Shown here piece after piece: positions 52,483 through 63,330 of a stretch of 64,000 nucleotides of DNA. Below the pieces are notes generated by a model. That model saw only the letters and a program-made list of their open reading frames with translations. It ran no database searches and was not told where the DNA came from. The translations under genes and the position numbers were made by a program. The stretch is from Euglena gracilis. Its lineage: Eukaryota; Euglenida; Euglenophyceae; Euglenales. The stretch is from positions 66,298,891 to 66,362,890 of the forward strand of contig CP154954.1 of NCBI GenBank assembly GCA_039621445.1, read 5' to 3'. The number at the start of each line of letters is the position of its first letter. The first letter of the stretch is position 1.

Positions 52483-55400
52483 GCAAAAGACACATGGATG
52501 TGCATAATGAGTTCGGTTCAGAGGTATTTTGGGTCGTTTTGAGCTCATTTTGTCAGACTGTCAACAACAATTCCTTGACTTGTGCCCAAGTTGCCCACAA
52601 TCGAAAACCCCAGGAGTTTATAGATGGGTGTTTGACCCCTCTGATGACATGGCCCAAGCAATGCCAAGTTATAACCCTGGCAACACCCCCCCCCCCCCCC
52701 TTCTTGTAGACCCCCTGTTTGTTGTACCGCGCACTCCCGTGTTTCGCCACAGCTCCCAGACGGCGGCTGGAACTACAACTGAGAGGCTTTCTAACGTCCA
52801 AAAAGTGACGTTGTCGTTGCCCCCGCCGCCACCCTCCCCTCGCTGTAAGATACACTTTTGCTCTGCCGGGGGGCCCCGCTGCCGCCCGCTGACCCTAGAC
52901 CACCTGGATGTCCCCCGCCCAACCGCCCGGCGTCGCGCCGCAAAGTTCAGATTTCCTTTCCCCCATCCATCCTTGAACCTCTGGGTCCGGCTGAATTTTG
53001 AGGCATGGCCGACCCTGCCACAGGGGGGGGGGGGTCTACCTTGGGCACAAACTGGCCCAGAAGCGAAGTCAGTGCCGGCCATAAACAGACAAGAAGCCTG
53101 AGTGCAACTAAGGGGGGTCTACCTTAGCAGGCACCCATCCTCCCCGCCCTACTGCCACGGGGCTACGGGCCAAGAGGAAAACAGAACACAGAAGGATGTC
53201 AAAAAAATCTCCCCATGTGTCAAATGCCAGTAAAAAAAAAACAATAAAAGAATTATAACATAATTATAATAAAGGGACACATTAAGCCTCGACAAAACCC
53301 CACTCATGAACCCCCCCCCCCCGGGGCTCAACCATCAACCCCAGGGTTATAAACAAGGGAGTTGTGCCTCCATATGTGCATAAATGAATCCAGGCCTGAA
53401 AATAAAAACGCGAACAACTAAACTCAGACGAATTCACAACCTGGTCTTCACCACCTCCATGCCATATTACCTGGAAGGAGTTTCCTGTGCGGCTCACCGT
53501 GAAGCCGTCGTCGCACCACAAAGCAGCCCGCCCGCCCGCCCGCCCGCCCGCCCGCCCGCCAAATGCAGGCAAACCGACTATGCCTTCGATGTGGCATGCA
53601 TCAGGTCAACTCAACCTGGCGTTCACAGCCGTGGCATTCCCTCTCCGACCTGAAAACTGCAGTTCGAATCAAACACGGTGTGGCCCGGGCCCGGGTGGGC
53701 TCCGGCTTCGATAAACGTCGCCTCATCCAGAGGTTTTTTTCAGGGGGAGGAGGGGACGGACCCACCCAACCACCCCATCCCAGGCAGGGGGGGGGGGCTC
53801 GGGGGTCAATTTCGAGGTCAAAAAATTTCGGCATTTTGCGCTGATAGAAGAAAACGCCACCTCCGGCGGGGTACCCACTCGGCCCGACCCCCACCCCCAG
53901 ATCACGAAACTTTAAAAAAAAATCTCTGGTCTCGTCGTGCGGCGTGGCGTTGGCGGAGCGGACGCAGATGAGGCCGCGGTAGCCGCGGTCCAACAGGGAC
54001 CGCAGGAGGTCGGTGCCGAGGAAGCTGGCGTTGCCGTACTCCAGGTGGTGGTCGGGGGCCCGGGGCGGTTGGTTTGAAAACCGTGGCTGCAACAAATCAT
54101 TCCTGTGAAATATGTGAGATCCCCTCTCCGGACACAATTTGAACGGACAGACGGACCACTTTCCGTGCACCTTCACCCTGCACAGGTCTTCACAAAGGCA
54201 CAAAGCATGCCCTCCTTCCCTGTGACCTCGCCTGGCGACGCGGTCGGACCCCCGCCAAACTGCTCCTCGCCCTCCGGCAATAGCCCCAAAACACAAGTCC
54301 GAGGCCGGCAAAAACAAAATAGTGCCCCAAACCCCCGGAGGGAACCAGCCAGGGCCGCCAACGACCGGTGAGGAATGCAGTGATGGGGGGAGGCAGTACC
54401 GGGGTTTGAGTGTTTTTGTCGGTGTTTTTTCACTTGGTGGGGATAGGTTCTGGGGATAGGATTTTTGCGTCATTCCGACCTCAGAAAAAGTTTCAAATAG
54501 AATCTAGAATTCCCAGAAGAGCCGGTGCCAAAAACAAGAAAGCGTCCGCATTTTGTCCAACCCTGATCCCTCTCGCTCTCACCCCCTTGAAACGCCGGCA
54601 CTCAAAACGCCGGCGCTCTGGTTTTTGGTCGGTTTGAGAAAATGTGCGATTGGACCAAAAGAATGCGAGATGCACTGCCCAAGTTTTTTGGGCTTTTTTT
54701 GTGCGTTTCGCCCGAGAAACACCGTTTCCAGGCAACTTCCAGCAGATTCGTGGAGAATGGGTGCTTAATTTAGGATTAGGGTTAGGGTTAGGGTCAGGGT
54801 TAGGGTTGGGGTTGGCGCGGCGAAAAAAAAGCCTGGCGCCAGTTTCGGAAGATTGTTGGCATAACTGGTTCCAAAACAGGGCCTAACTTCTCCCCATCTT
54901 CCTAAAAAAAATGGGAGCCCGATGGCATGCCAGCTGGAACCCAATCCCAATCAATAACCCCAACTTTCCCCGAATGTGGAACCCGGGTGAAACGAAATTG
55001 ACCCACCTGGATGAACTGTATGGTCCCCCTCACATACAATTCATCCCTGCCTATCATGGAACCAACATCCAAGATGGTTTCATTTGACCGAGAGGAAGGT
55101 ATAATTGGGCACACATACACACACACACGCGCGCGCGCGCGCACGCACACACACACACACACACACCCAGAACAGAGGAGACGAGACGGTAGCAATTTAG
55201 GGGAGGGGCAAAATTTGCTTGTGTAGAGGAACCCAGAACAAATTCAGAACTTATATAAATTAAAATTAAGCAAATTAAAAATTCCAGGTCTGTCACACAT
55301 TCCGAAATACAAACTGCCCCGATCAAGGATGACGATGTCTGCGCCACACACCGCCTGCTGCAGGAAGTCCGACACGTCGTCCACCGTCTCCCCAAACGCC

Positions 55401-58400
55401 AGCACCGCCGCCCGCATCGGCTCTGCGCTGCACGCCTGGCACGCCCCGGCTGGCCCACTCATGGCAAGCAACGTTTGCGGACAACAACGACTTTAGCAAA
55501 CAAGTTCACGCTCTGCGCTCGCATGCCACATTGGCAACTGTTTCGCACTTGTGTGTTTTCGAATTGTGTGTATTTGTGTTCATGTACGTGGGCTGATTCT
55601 CCAAGTCCGCCTTCACGGCAATGGAATGTTGGACAGAACAAAGAACAGGGTAAGCAACACACACACTGCGCGGGATGTGCCAGGGATGAGGGTGTGGACC
55701 AACAGCCGCCGGGCCACGGGGGAATCATCGATGGGGGCGGGCAGGTGGAAAGTGGATGGCCCAAACCCCCCCCCCCCCCCCCCCCCCCCCCAACGATTGA
55801 AATGCGGGGGCACGAATAGCGGACTGCCGTCTGCGGCACCACGGGGTGGGCGTCCATTGGACCCTATCCATCGGCTGCATTGCAGTTGATTTTCGTTGGA
55901 ATTCCTATTTTTCATTTCAAATTCGTTCTGATTCATGACTTATAAAACAAATATAATATATTTAATTTATAAAATACATAATATACATAATATACACACA
56001 AACACAAAATTTGACGGGGGGCATCAACTCAACTATAAGAAACCTTTAAAGAAAATGCAGAAGCAGAAACTTAGCCCTGGCCACAAATCTGGAAAAAATA
56101 TGCTCTCTGTGTAGAGCATTTTGAAGTTGGAAAAAAACATACTACAGTTCTGCAGGCACACATGACAAGAAAGGTAAAATCACCAACATAGGATTAAAAT
56201 CGGGCACCGTGACAAATGCAGTCACAAAAAAAACTTAAAAAGCAAAACGCGATAACTGGCCAAAAGCGGGTGACCTGACTGAAACAAAAGTGTATCAAAA
56301 GCCATCAATTTCAGTCAGCTGTCTCACAGCCCCCATGGTGAGATTGATTGGCGCCGCGGCGGCCAACCAGCCCGGTCGCACATGACCCGCAGGTTTGGGG
56401 GCACTGCCGCCGGAGGGCAGTTCGACCCCGGGCGCATCACGGGGTCCACGAAGGGCCGCAGCGCCACCTCCAGCGACGCCTCGAAGTACACCGTGTCCCC
56501 CACCTGGGACAGCTGCACGTCCATGTCCGGCACGGCCCCCTTCCGGTCCCAGTGTGTTCGCAGTGGGCATTGCTATGCTGGTGTGAGGTGTGTGAGGTGT
56601 GAGTATTTGTGTGTGGCTTGCCAAAAAAATGGTAAAACTTACCTGCAAGGGAAGTCGGCTTCCACCAAACACATAGGAGACCAAAACCCTTTAAGGCCGG
56701 GGTTTAAATTTATTCTGAAAAAAGAGCAGATGAAAAAAAACATGAAAAATCTTAACAAAAAGAAGGGGGAATGTTCACACCACGGGTCAAATCGGAGGGA
56801 AGGAAGGCGAAGACACCCATCGGCAACCACATCCCAGGTGACCCACTTCCCAGGAAATTCCGAGGGTGACACGTCGATGGTGTGCGTTGGAGAAAGTGTG
56901 CAACACGAGCAAACTGTCCAACTCAAATGGGGGGAGGGGTGGCAGGGGGCCGGGTGTGGGCGTGGGCGGCTTCGCAGACGTGCTGCATGCCGAGGTGCTC
57001 CGAGAGGCGGGGGGCGGTGAGACCAAGGGGCTGGGCCTCCCCGCGCAGGAGGCGGGCCGTTTGGCAGGGCCCGACTGGTTCCGTGCCCCAGCCTCCACAA
57101 TGAGGTGCCCACAGGTGGCAGGTGGATGCCAGAAAACGCCCCAAAGGTGTTTCGCTTCATTTGCCAATGCATTGACGTTTTCTGCTACAAAACAGGAGTG
57201 TGTTTGCGGTGTGTGTGTGTGTGTGTGTGTGTGTGTTGTGTGTGTGTGTGTGTGTGTGTTGTGTGTGTGTGTGTGTGTATGTGTGTGTGTGTTTGCATTT
57301 GGCATCGCAAACCACAAATCACAAAAAAAATGCATTTGTTGCCGTTGTCAGGCATCCTGCATCCTCTCTGAGAGGATGTCGCCCCCATGCACAATTGCGC
57401 GTACCACACCAGCCTTGACGGGGGTGGCGCTCTACCAGCCTGGCTCTGGCCACCAGCTCCGGGGTTAGCGGGGGGCGGGCCGGGTTGGCGCGGTTGGCGA
57501 CGGTGAAGGCCAGACGATAGAGGGGGCGGGGCAGGGTTCGATATAAGGGCAGGTAGGAGGGGCGGACCCCCCCTCCGGTCCAGCTTGTGGGGGGACCGGA
57601 GCACATTCACAAGGAGACAGAGGCAGCAGAGTGGCTTGCAAAGCCCAGGTCAAGCCATTTTTCCAGGCTTTGAAATGGACATGGGCACTGAAAGTGAAGG
57701 GCGCCCTGTTCCCCTCCTTTGGACGGGTGGTGCGGGACTCCTTTGCAGCAGGAGCGGCACGCAGTTTCTTGGCGGCGTCCACATTCTTAAAAGGGCGTCA
57801 AAATTCTTTTCAAATTGACGGGCCCAGTCGGTCACCACATAAACGTATTCATCAGTCCAATTGCTTGGAGGCCGATCAACTTCGGCCAGCTCATTGATCA
57901 CAGTCTTGGGTACTGATGAAGCATCCATTTTCGGAAAAGTCTGCGTGAGAAAAATTTTGAACCGTTTACAGTACATTTTCCTGAAATAAACATTTTCCAT
58001 TTTCCCCCCGAAATCGAAATTTTCCCATATTTTTTTCCCCGTAATTTTTGTTTCCCGTATTTTTTGTTCACCGTTCACCGTTCACCTTTTGTCAAGACTG
58101 TATAAGAAACCCCCACCTATAAGAAACCCTTTGGGGATTTTTGGACCGACGCCAACCTATAAGGAACCCCCACCTATAAGAAGCCCCTGGTGGGCTTTGA
58201 ACCCAACCACCTATAAACCCTCCATTTTTCTTCGGCGCCAAAGGCGCCGAAAGGAAAATTTTGACTGTTTTTTGGCCACTTTTGGCCTTTTGTCGCGTCA
58301 AAATTTTTTCGGACATTGAAACCCACCAACAAGGAACCCCCACCTATAAGAAACCCCTCGGGGCATTTTTTGGAACCCACCTATAAGAAACGGGTTTCTT

Positions 58401-60680
58401 GTAGGTGGCAGGGGTTTATTTAGGCCGTTTATTTTGGCGTTTATTTAGGTTTATTTATTTGATTTTCACCCGTTCAACAAAGTTAACCCCCCCAGCGGAT
58501 CTTTCATTCCTAGTCCACCTAAACGTGATGGCAAGGGGCCTGGGACCATTGGTTGTCATTGACTGGTGTGGTCATGATACAACTGAACGTGTTGCCAAGC
58601 AATGGCTCAGAAGCAAGTATTGGTCATGTACCACCGGTACTGGCGTTCCCCTGAGGAGGTCATTGCATTCTTGGTGCTTTTTTTAAAAAAAACGTGCTTT
58701 ATTTTTTTTAAAAAAGCAGCAAAAAATAAAAAAAGCAAAAAAAGGAATTACATTTTAAAAAAACTCCTATGAAACACCCAAACCATACTTTGAATCCTGA
58801 ACACGGCCAACGGAGAGTTTTTTTTTTTTGGCTGGGCCAATAAAATTCCTTTGGCACGCTCTTACTATGCCCCCCCCCCTCTCCATACAAGACCCACCCC
58901 TGGCCAGCCAAAGGCCGGCTCTTTGGCGGAGACCGCCCCCCATATGAGACCCCCCCCCGGGATTTTGTCTCCCGAGGGAGGTTTTGGGGGGGGGAGAGGG
59001 GCCGCTTTCCACTTTCAAAAAACCAGTCGGTCACTTCTCAAGAACCAATCACCCAGGGGGGAGAGATCGGTCACTTTGGCCACTCGGCCAAAAATGGCCA
59101 AAAACAAAGTATTTTAGTCAACCCCCCCCAAAAAATCCACTTTCGGCTAATCGTGGCCTCCCCCCCTGGGGGGGGAGGAGGGGTCAAGGGTCAAAACCCA
59201 GTCAGTCACCCCACCCAGGGAGGGGGGTCGGACACACCTTAGGCAATCATATGATCTGGACCCCCCCTCCGGTCCAGGAGGGGGGTGGGGGGGACAACCC
59301 CTCTATTAACCTGTTCACCCTCCTTGTATGGAACCCTGGGGCGGGGGCCAGGGATGTGGTGGGATAAGGAGGTGAGGGTCGCGGTGAAGCGGAGGTTGGG
59401 GTCGGTCGGGTGGCCGTGGCGGTGGGCGTTGGTGAGCGCGTTCTCCAGCACGGCGTGGCGGGCGGCCTCGGCTCAAGTAAGGCGTGGGCAGATTCAGACA
59501 GGACTGTTTTTCCTGTCTGAAAAACGTGCACTTAAATGAATGTACAGGCAACCCCAGAACATTAAATGGGGAGCAAAAAATGCTGTCATCATGCCTCTGG
59601 GACAATTCAATGATGTGGAGGTGAACATTTGGGGTGAGAAGGTGAATGCTAACTTCCGGGTTTGGGGGTGGATAAATAAACACAAACAGCTGTTTGTGTG
59701 TGTGTGTATTTGCGCAATCCAAAAAAAAAAACAGAGAAAATAACAGCAATCAGGGAACCGCAGATTGTTCAGCATATACTATATATAAGCATGTATATAT
59801 GGGTTGGAGGGTCAACCAACAACCCATGCATCATATGACCATCTTTAAAACCATTGCGGGGCATTCACCAAAAATAGAAGCCGGAGGTAGCAATGAGGCC
59901 TCCTCCCGTCGATTTCGCACAAGAGAGGGTCCAACGAGACGACTTGATCGATGGAGGGCCCGGAATTGGAGGAAGGGGAGATAGGGGAGACGTCCCCAAC
60001 GGCCCGGTCAGGGATGGGTTCCTCCAGCGCTGGACGACACCATTGACCTGGGGGGGGGGGGGCTGGATTGCATTTAGTTGGCCGGCCGCCGCCAACAAGT
60101 TCAAAATTTTCTCCGGCCAGAGCTTTCAACCATGGGCGGTCGAGTCGACTGCCCACCGGGTCGACCGCCCGAAACCCACTCGGGGTTGAGGCTGGCCGCG
60201 GCCGCAGTCGATCCAACCACAGAAAGATGTGTCTCTCTGTTGGTTGGAAAAGCGGCGGGCCGCGGCCAAAATCCAACCGGTCAGCCGAGATGAAGGAGCT
60301 TGGCTGGCCGTGGCTGGCTGCGCCAGCCGCGGTCGGCCGCAGCCGGCCAGCCAAACGTGAGCCAACCTCTGATGGCAACCCAACCGTGACCGGGGGGCCT
60401 GCCCAACTTGAGGGCGGGGGGGGGGACCCCAGTGGACCTGGGGTGGGTGGTGGCCGCCCCCCCCCCCCGCCCACCACCCACAGGGTTCCTGTTCAGCCCA
60501 GAACATCCTGGCGGCTCGCCGAAACTGGCAGAACTGCCGGGGTCTGGGCCAAGCCGGCCCTGGCGGGGAACGCCGCCTCGATGGGCCGGCCTTGCAGCAG
60601 GCGGTGGCCGAAGTCGACGAGGTCCACGTCGCACAGCTGCGGGGAGAGGGCACTGAGGAGGGCAGCCGGAGAACCGTCCA
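52359..60680 (-). CDS. Gene B: hybrid sensor histidine kinase, C-terminal part
   Basis: Exons at 60.6, 59.9, 59.4, 57.5, 57.0, 56.4, 55.7, 55.4, 54.0 and 52.4 kb match gene A exons one to one and in the same order. Together they give the ATPase domain and a full receiver domain ending at TAG (52359-52361). The genomic span of these exons is about 8.3 kb against about 13.5 kb in gene A, because the introns carry different repeats. The upstream part of the gene, including the dimerisation domain and sensor, is not seen: a hAT transposon lies at 60914-63322 and the window ends at 64000. Function as for gene A; here the phospho-acceptor aspartate is present. Confidence 0.65.
53022..53115. repeat. 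Dispersed repeat, inverted copy of 40.6-40.7 kb
   Basis: Contains CCAGAAGCGAAG, GGCCATAAACAGACAAG and AAGCCTGAGTGCAAC, the complement of 40620-40700. Confidence 0.75.
53526..53562 (+). repeat. (CCCG)n microsatellite
   Basis: Nine CCCG units. Confidence 0.95.
53935..54060 (-). CDS. Gene B, receiver middle exon
   Basis: Reads DHHLEYGNASFLGTDLL, then RSLLDRGYRGLICVRSAN and ATPHDETRDF. About 70 percent identical to the gene A exon at 21803. The Ser of VRSAN and the following loop are kept. No clean GT donor after HDET. Confidence 0.7.
54773..54816 (+). repeat. Interstitial telomere-like TTAGGG repeat
   Basis: TTAGGATTAGGGTTAGGG continues with TTAGGGTCAGGG and TTGGGGTTGG, about seven degenerate units, in an intron of gene B. 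Confidence 0.8.
55122..55167 (+). repeat. (CA)n(CG)n microsatellite
   Basis: CA run interrupted by a CGCG block. Confidence 0.9.
55318..55460 (-). CDS. Gene B, receiver exon with phospho-acceptor Asp
   Basis: Reads AEPMRAAVLAFGETVDDVSD, then FLQQAVCGADIVILDRG. DIVILD places the acceptor aspartate at the end of beta-3. Homologous to gene A 23452-23605, which has Gly at this codon. Confidence 0.7.
55682..55760 (-). CDS. Gene B, start of receiver domain (acidic pair)
   Basis: Reads STFHLPAPIDDSPVARRL, then LVHTLIPG. Same acidic pair as gene A. The upstream C run (55766-55792) lies immediately before the acceptor side. Confidence 0.7.
56380..56525 (-). CDS. Gene B, end of ATPase domain and linker
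   Basis: Reads PDMDVQLSQVGDTVYFEASL, then EVALRPF, a 17-residue linker, and VPPNLRVMCDR. Homologous to gene A 25397-25555. Confidence 0.7.
56945..57060 (-). CDS. Gene B, ATPase G-box-like exon
   Basis: Reads LLRGEAQPLGLTAPRLSE, then HLGMQHVCEAAHAHTRP. Homologous to gene A 30735-30835. Confidence 0.6.
57205..57296 (+). repeat. (GT)n microsatellite
   Basis: GT runs interrupted by GTT. Frames through it are artefacts. Confidence 0.95.
57395..57515 (-). CDS. Gene B, ATPase strand exon
   Basis: Reads LYRLAFTVANRANPARPPLT, then PELVARARLVERHPRQGW. Homologous to gene A 32075-32165. Confidence 0.65.
58095..58400. repeat. CCTATAAGAAACCCC repeat
   Basis: At least six copies of CACCTATAAGAAACCCC or CCTATAAGGAACCCC surround a GGCGCCAAAGGCGCC hairpin. 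A small repeat element in a gene B intron. Confidence 0.65.
58985..59235. repeat. GGTCAGTCAC-type G-tract element
   Basis: Contains AACCAGTCGGTCACTT, GATCGGTCACTTTGGCCAC and CCCAGTCAGTCACCCC with G runs. Related to 17217, 32225 and 43895. Confidence 0.5.
59375..59465 (-). CDS. Gene B, ATPase N-box exon
   Basis: Reads ARHAVLENALTNAHRHGHPT, then DPNLRFTATLTSL. The N-box Asn residues and the following HG are identical to gene A, with only one silent change over the motif. Confidence 0.8.
59895..59965 (-). CDS. Gene B, kinase core exon (LDPLLCEI)
   Basis: Reads IDQVVSLDPLLCEIDGRRP. Homologous to gene A 33335-33420, with almost every codon of LDPLLCEI synonymously changed. Confidence 0.7.
60560..60670 (-). 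CDS. Gene B, kinase core exon (CDVDL)
   Basis: Reads LSPQLCDVDLVDFGHRLLQG, then RPIEAAFPARAGL. Homologous to gene A 34765-34868. It is the most 5' gene B exon recognised; the hAT element starts about 250 bases upstream on the gene's strand. Confidence 0.7.
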
Positions 60681-60941
60681 AACAGCCTGGGGGTCTGGGT
60701 GGGTCCAGTGGAAAACCAGCGGCTCCCAAAAAACAAATTTTTTTTCAGGAAACAAGGATTTACAAAATGAGGCCAAATTAAGTTCCTGAGAGTATTATTA
60801 TTTTCAAACCTGAAAATTTGCAGCGCAAATCCGTCTTATTTTTTGGGAAATGTCAACCAAATGGATCGTGGGGCTGATGAATGTTCTTCTGGAGATCCCC
60901 GGTCGAGTCCCAGCAGGGGGGGGGATTATGCGGTCTGGCAG

Positions 60942-61060
60942 GTGGGGAAAAAATGCGGAAATTATGCGGAAAAATGCGGAAATTATGCGGAAATTATGCG
61001 GGAAAAAAATGCGGAAAATATGCGGAAAAATCCGGAAAATGCGGAAAATATGCCGAAATT
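60942..61060 (+). repeat. ATGCGGAAATT array, left
   Basis: Tandem AAAATGCGGAAATT units inside the left transposon end, continuing the ATTATGCGG of the terminal repeat. Phe/Ile/His-rich frames on the minus strand are artefacts. Confidence 0.9.
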
Positions 61061-61424
61061 CTGTGGTGTCCCAGGTCACATAGAGAGGACAGATATATTT
61101 CTACCTCACAATAAGCAGGATCCCGATGCTATTTGATTTCCATCGCCGATGCCCAAGCTTGCCAGAAGTCACCAAAATGCAATGGAAAAACAAAGCACAA
61201 TAAAAATGTTCAGCGGCAGTATGTCCATTGTTCAAAAGACGCGGACGCAAATAAACAATGCGAACAGGTCAGAGGGAGGTGAAACGCCCAGACAAATCAC
61301 CATTAAATTGAAGCACGAACTCCAACCTCCGTGCATTTTGTGACAAAGCCCACTGATCGGCATCCAGCTGTCCACAAATGGAAAAAAAACCTTTCCACAC
61401 TTGCAGTGGCGACCGGGGAGGAAA

Positions 61425-62905
61425 TCAGAAACAAAACACGTTCACGACAAGAGATGGCCGATGTGTCTTCCACCATTCAATTAACTCCTGTGGGCCGTCA
61501 ATATCCCTTTTTGTGCATTGCAAATATTGTATGAAATCTTCATCACATCCGTCCAAACGCAACGCTGAGTAATCTGTGGGAGCTGATGACATAAGAGGCA
61601 AATTATTTGGGTTGAGCACACGAAGTGGGTTTATCTGAACAGTTGCAATGCAACGCAACACAGCAGAGGCAATCTCCTTATGCTCTGGCCCTTTATTGGG
61701 ACCCTCTCCAGCCAGAAACTGCACGTCAAACACGTGGGTTTTCGTTCGATGTTCAAAAGCAAACTGGAAATAAGCGTCTCAGAAAACCAGGAGTGAGACA
61801 CAACTGATGTTCAAGGCAAACATGCAACTGGTGCTTTTGAGAAAACCCAGGATTGAGGCACAACCGATGTTCAGGAAGCTGCGCAATGAGGGCAATCAAG
61901 GAGTTGCCTTGGTCGTCCGTGAACTCGTCAAACAACAACGACACCTTCTTGTTGGCAACCAGCTGCCGAATGGCCTGCACAGAAAAGCGCAACCCAGCAC
62001 ATGAACAAGGTGGACAGGGTGACGTGTCTCATTCACACACATGCAAAAAAAAACGTCTGAAAGAGAGCAACAACGACATACATTGAGGTGTTCGTCGTAC
62101 AGCCAGAGGATGTTGGACGAGGGGAAATCGCCAGACAAGGTGGGCACACAGCCATTCAATTGAGTTGCAAACAAAATAAGAATAATAAAAAAACTGATTC
62201 AGAAAAAATACCTGAGTGTATTTCTGGAAGAGGCCTCGCATCCTACTGTCCACCTTTTCCATGGCAATGCCGCTACCAAGGAAAGCATAAACAAAATCAT
62301 CTGCAACAGCATGCCGCGTTTCGGCTGTCTTGACAATATGCTGCATCGTTGGCTGCCGCAAAAAGCAAACTCGTTGTTGAAGAAGACCCTCTTCTTTCAC
62401 CTCTTTCACCTTTGCTTGCTTTTTCAAATATCATTCGAAGCCTTGCTTGTGGCTTTTACTCCGAATGTGTTGATCTACCAAACACTTAGCTTGATGTCTG
62501 GTGGAAATGATTGATTCAAAAATTATCTACAAATGTGCATGCATACCCAACAGGTTTTTGGCACGCCAAACACCATAATTCCTCGGTGCCCTCATGTTTG
62601 CGAACTGTGAACGGTTGACCTGAGATGCAGAAAATGATATTGCAAAAAAGAGCAGTATGACATTGAACACATGGGTATTGTGATAAACGTGCTTCTGGCT
62701 TCATCGTACAATACTTTGCTTTTGCACCTCCACACCCACCGCCTCATTTGCGCTTCTTGGGGACGTCAGCTGTGAAAGAAAATTAAAAACACAATCTCAC
62801 ACACCACCATCAGGCAACCACACCATTCTCAATCTCTTCTTCCACATCCTCAAAAGTGTCCAATGAAGTCTCAGGCTCCTCGTCAGGAAGCATCCGTGGA
62901 GGGGG
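61425..62905 (-). CDS. hAT-family transposase, spliced and internally shortened
   Basis: Exons on the minus strand are an acidic N-terminal exon (about 62815-62905, LPDEEPETSLDTFEDVEEE), possibly one near 62705-62768, a zinc-finger exon 62547-62619, 62212-62497, about 62082-62165, about 61870-61974 and 61425-61763. The zinc finger joins LWCLACQKPVG and DQHIRSKSHKQGFE (CxxC, then H-x5-H). Next come FLRQPTMQHIVKTAETRHAV, FLGSGIAMEKVDSRM and VSLLFDEFTDDQGNSLIAL, holding the first catalytic Asp of hAT enzymes. The last exon jumps to ELIEWWKTHRPSL, the C-terminal dimerisation segment, so most of the central catalytic fold is missing. A TGA lies in frame at 62431-62433. It is probably inactive. Confidence 0.65.
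62212..62497 (-). CDS. hAT transposase exon with an in-frame TGA
   Basis: Reads HQAKCLVDQHIRSKSHKQG, F, E, stop (TGA at 62431-62433), then YLKKQAKVKEVKEEGLLQQ and FLRQPTMQHIV. It ends at the donor ACTCAG|GTATTT. The reading resumes in the same frame, so a single nonsense mutation or a decoding oddity is indicated. Confidence 0.6.
62547..62619 (-). CDS. hAT transposase zinc-finger exon
   Basis: A 73-bp exon with acceptor CTGCATCTCAG and donor TGTTGG|GTATGC. It reads QPFTVRKHEGTEELWCLAC, then QKPVG. It splices to the acceptor TTTCCACCAG at 62498 to complete a BED-like finger. Confidence 0.65.
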
Positions 62906-63046
62906 AGAAAAAGAGGAACAATCTGCGAAGAGGCAGACAAATTATGCATAAAACAGAGAGATGAAAAGACGAGCACTTGTGCTCCAACATATTGGGGAAA
63001 CAATGAACCTTGTAGTTGACCTGAAACGTAAAAAAATTCACAAAAA

Positions 63047-63300
63047 ATGCGGAAATTATGCGGAAAAATGTGGAAATTATGCGAAAAAAAATGCGGTAAT
63101 TATGCGGAAAAATGCGGAAAATGCAGGATAATGCGGAAATTATGCGGAAAAATGCGGGAAAATGCGGGAAAAAAATGCGGTCAAATGCGAAAATGCGGAA
63201 AAATGCGGAAAATTTACAAAAAAAATGCGAAAAATATGCGGAAAAATGCGGAATAATCCGGAAATGCGGAAAAATGCGGAATAATGCGGAATAATGCGGA
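63047..63300 (+). repeat. ATGCGGAAATT array, right
   Basis: Tandem AAAATGCGGAAATT units inside the right transposon end, in the same direction as the left array. Ends in GCGGACCGCATAATT at the terminal repeat. Confidence 0.9.
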
Positions 63301-63322
63301 CCGCATAATTCCCCCCCCCCTG
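63299..63322 (-). repeat. Right terminal inverted repeat of the hAT element
   Basis: Reads GACCGCATAATT, ten C and TG on the plus strand. The duplicated GTCCCAGC follows at 63323. Confidence 0.85.
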
Positions 63323-63330
63323 GTCCCAGC

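Larger units (their letters stand above)
60914..63322 (-). mobile_element. hAT transposon with shortened transposase
   Basis: The left end is CAGGGGGGGGGATTATGCGG. The right end, read inverted, is CAGGGGGGGGGGAATTATGC and continues GGTC. The direct repeat GTCCCAGC is at 60907-60914 and 63323-63330, an 8-bp target-site duplication whose last base overlaps the first C of the left end. Just inside each end are ATGCGGAAA arrays (60942-61060 and 63047-63300). A spliced minus-strand gene of hAT type lies between (61425 to about 62905). It sits upstream of gene B's 60.6-kb exon, probably in an intron. Confidence 0.85.

Noticed and set aside
52529-53101. A 190-codon plus-strand frame with a GC-rich middle (near 52850-53000)
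   Set aside because: Its ends lie in dispersed repeats (C run and the 53022-53115 repeat), it has no homologue in the window, and the minus strand is equally open. I could not support it as a gene.
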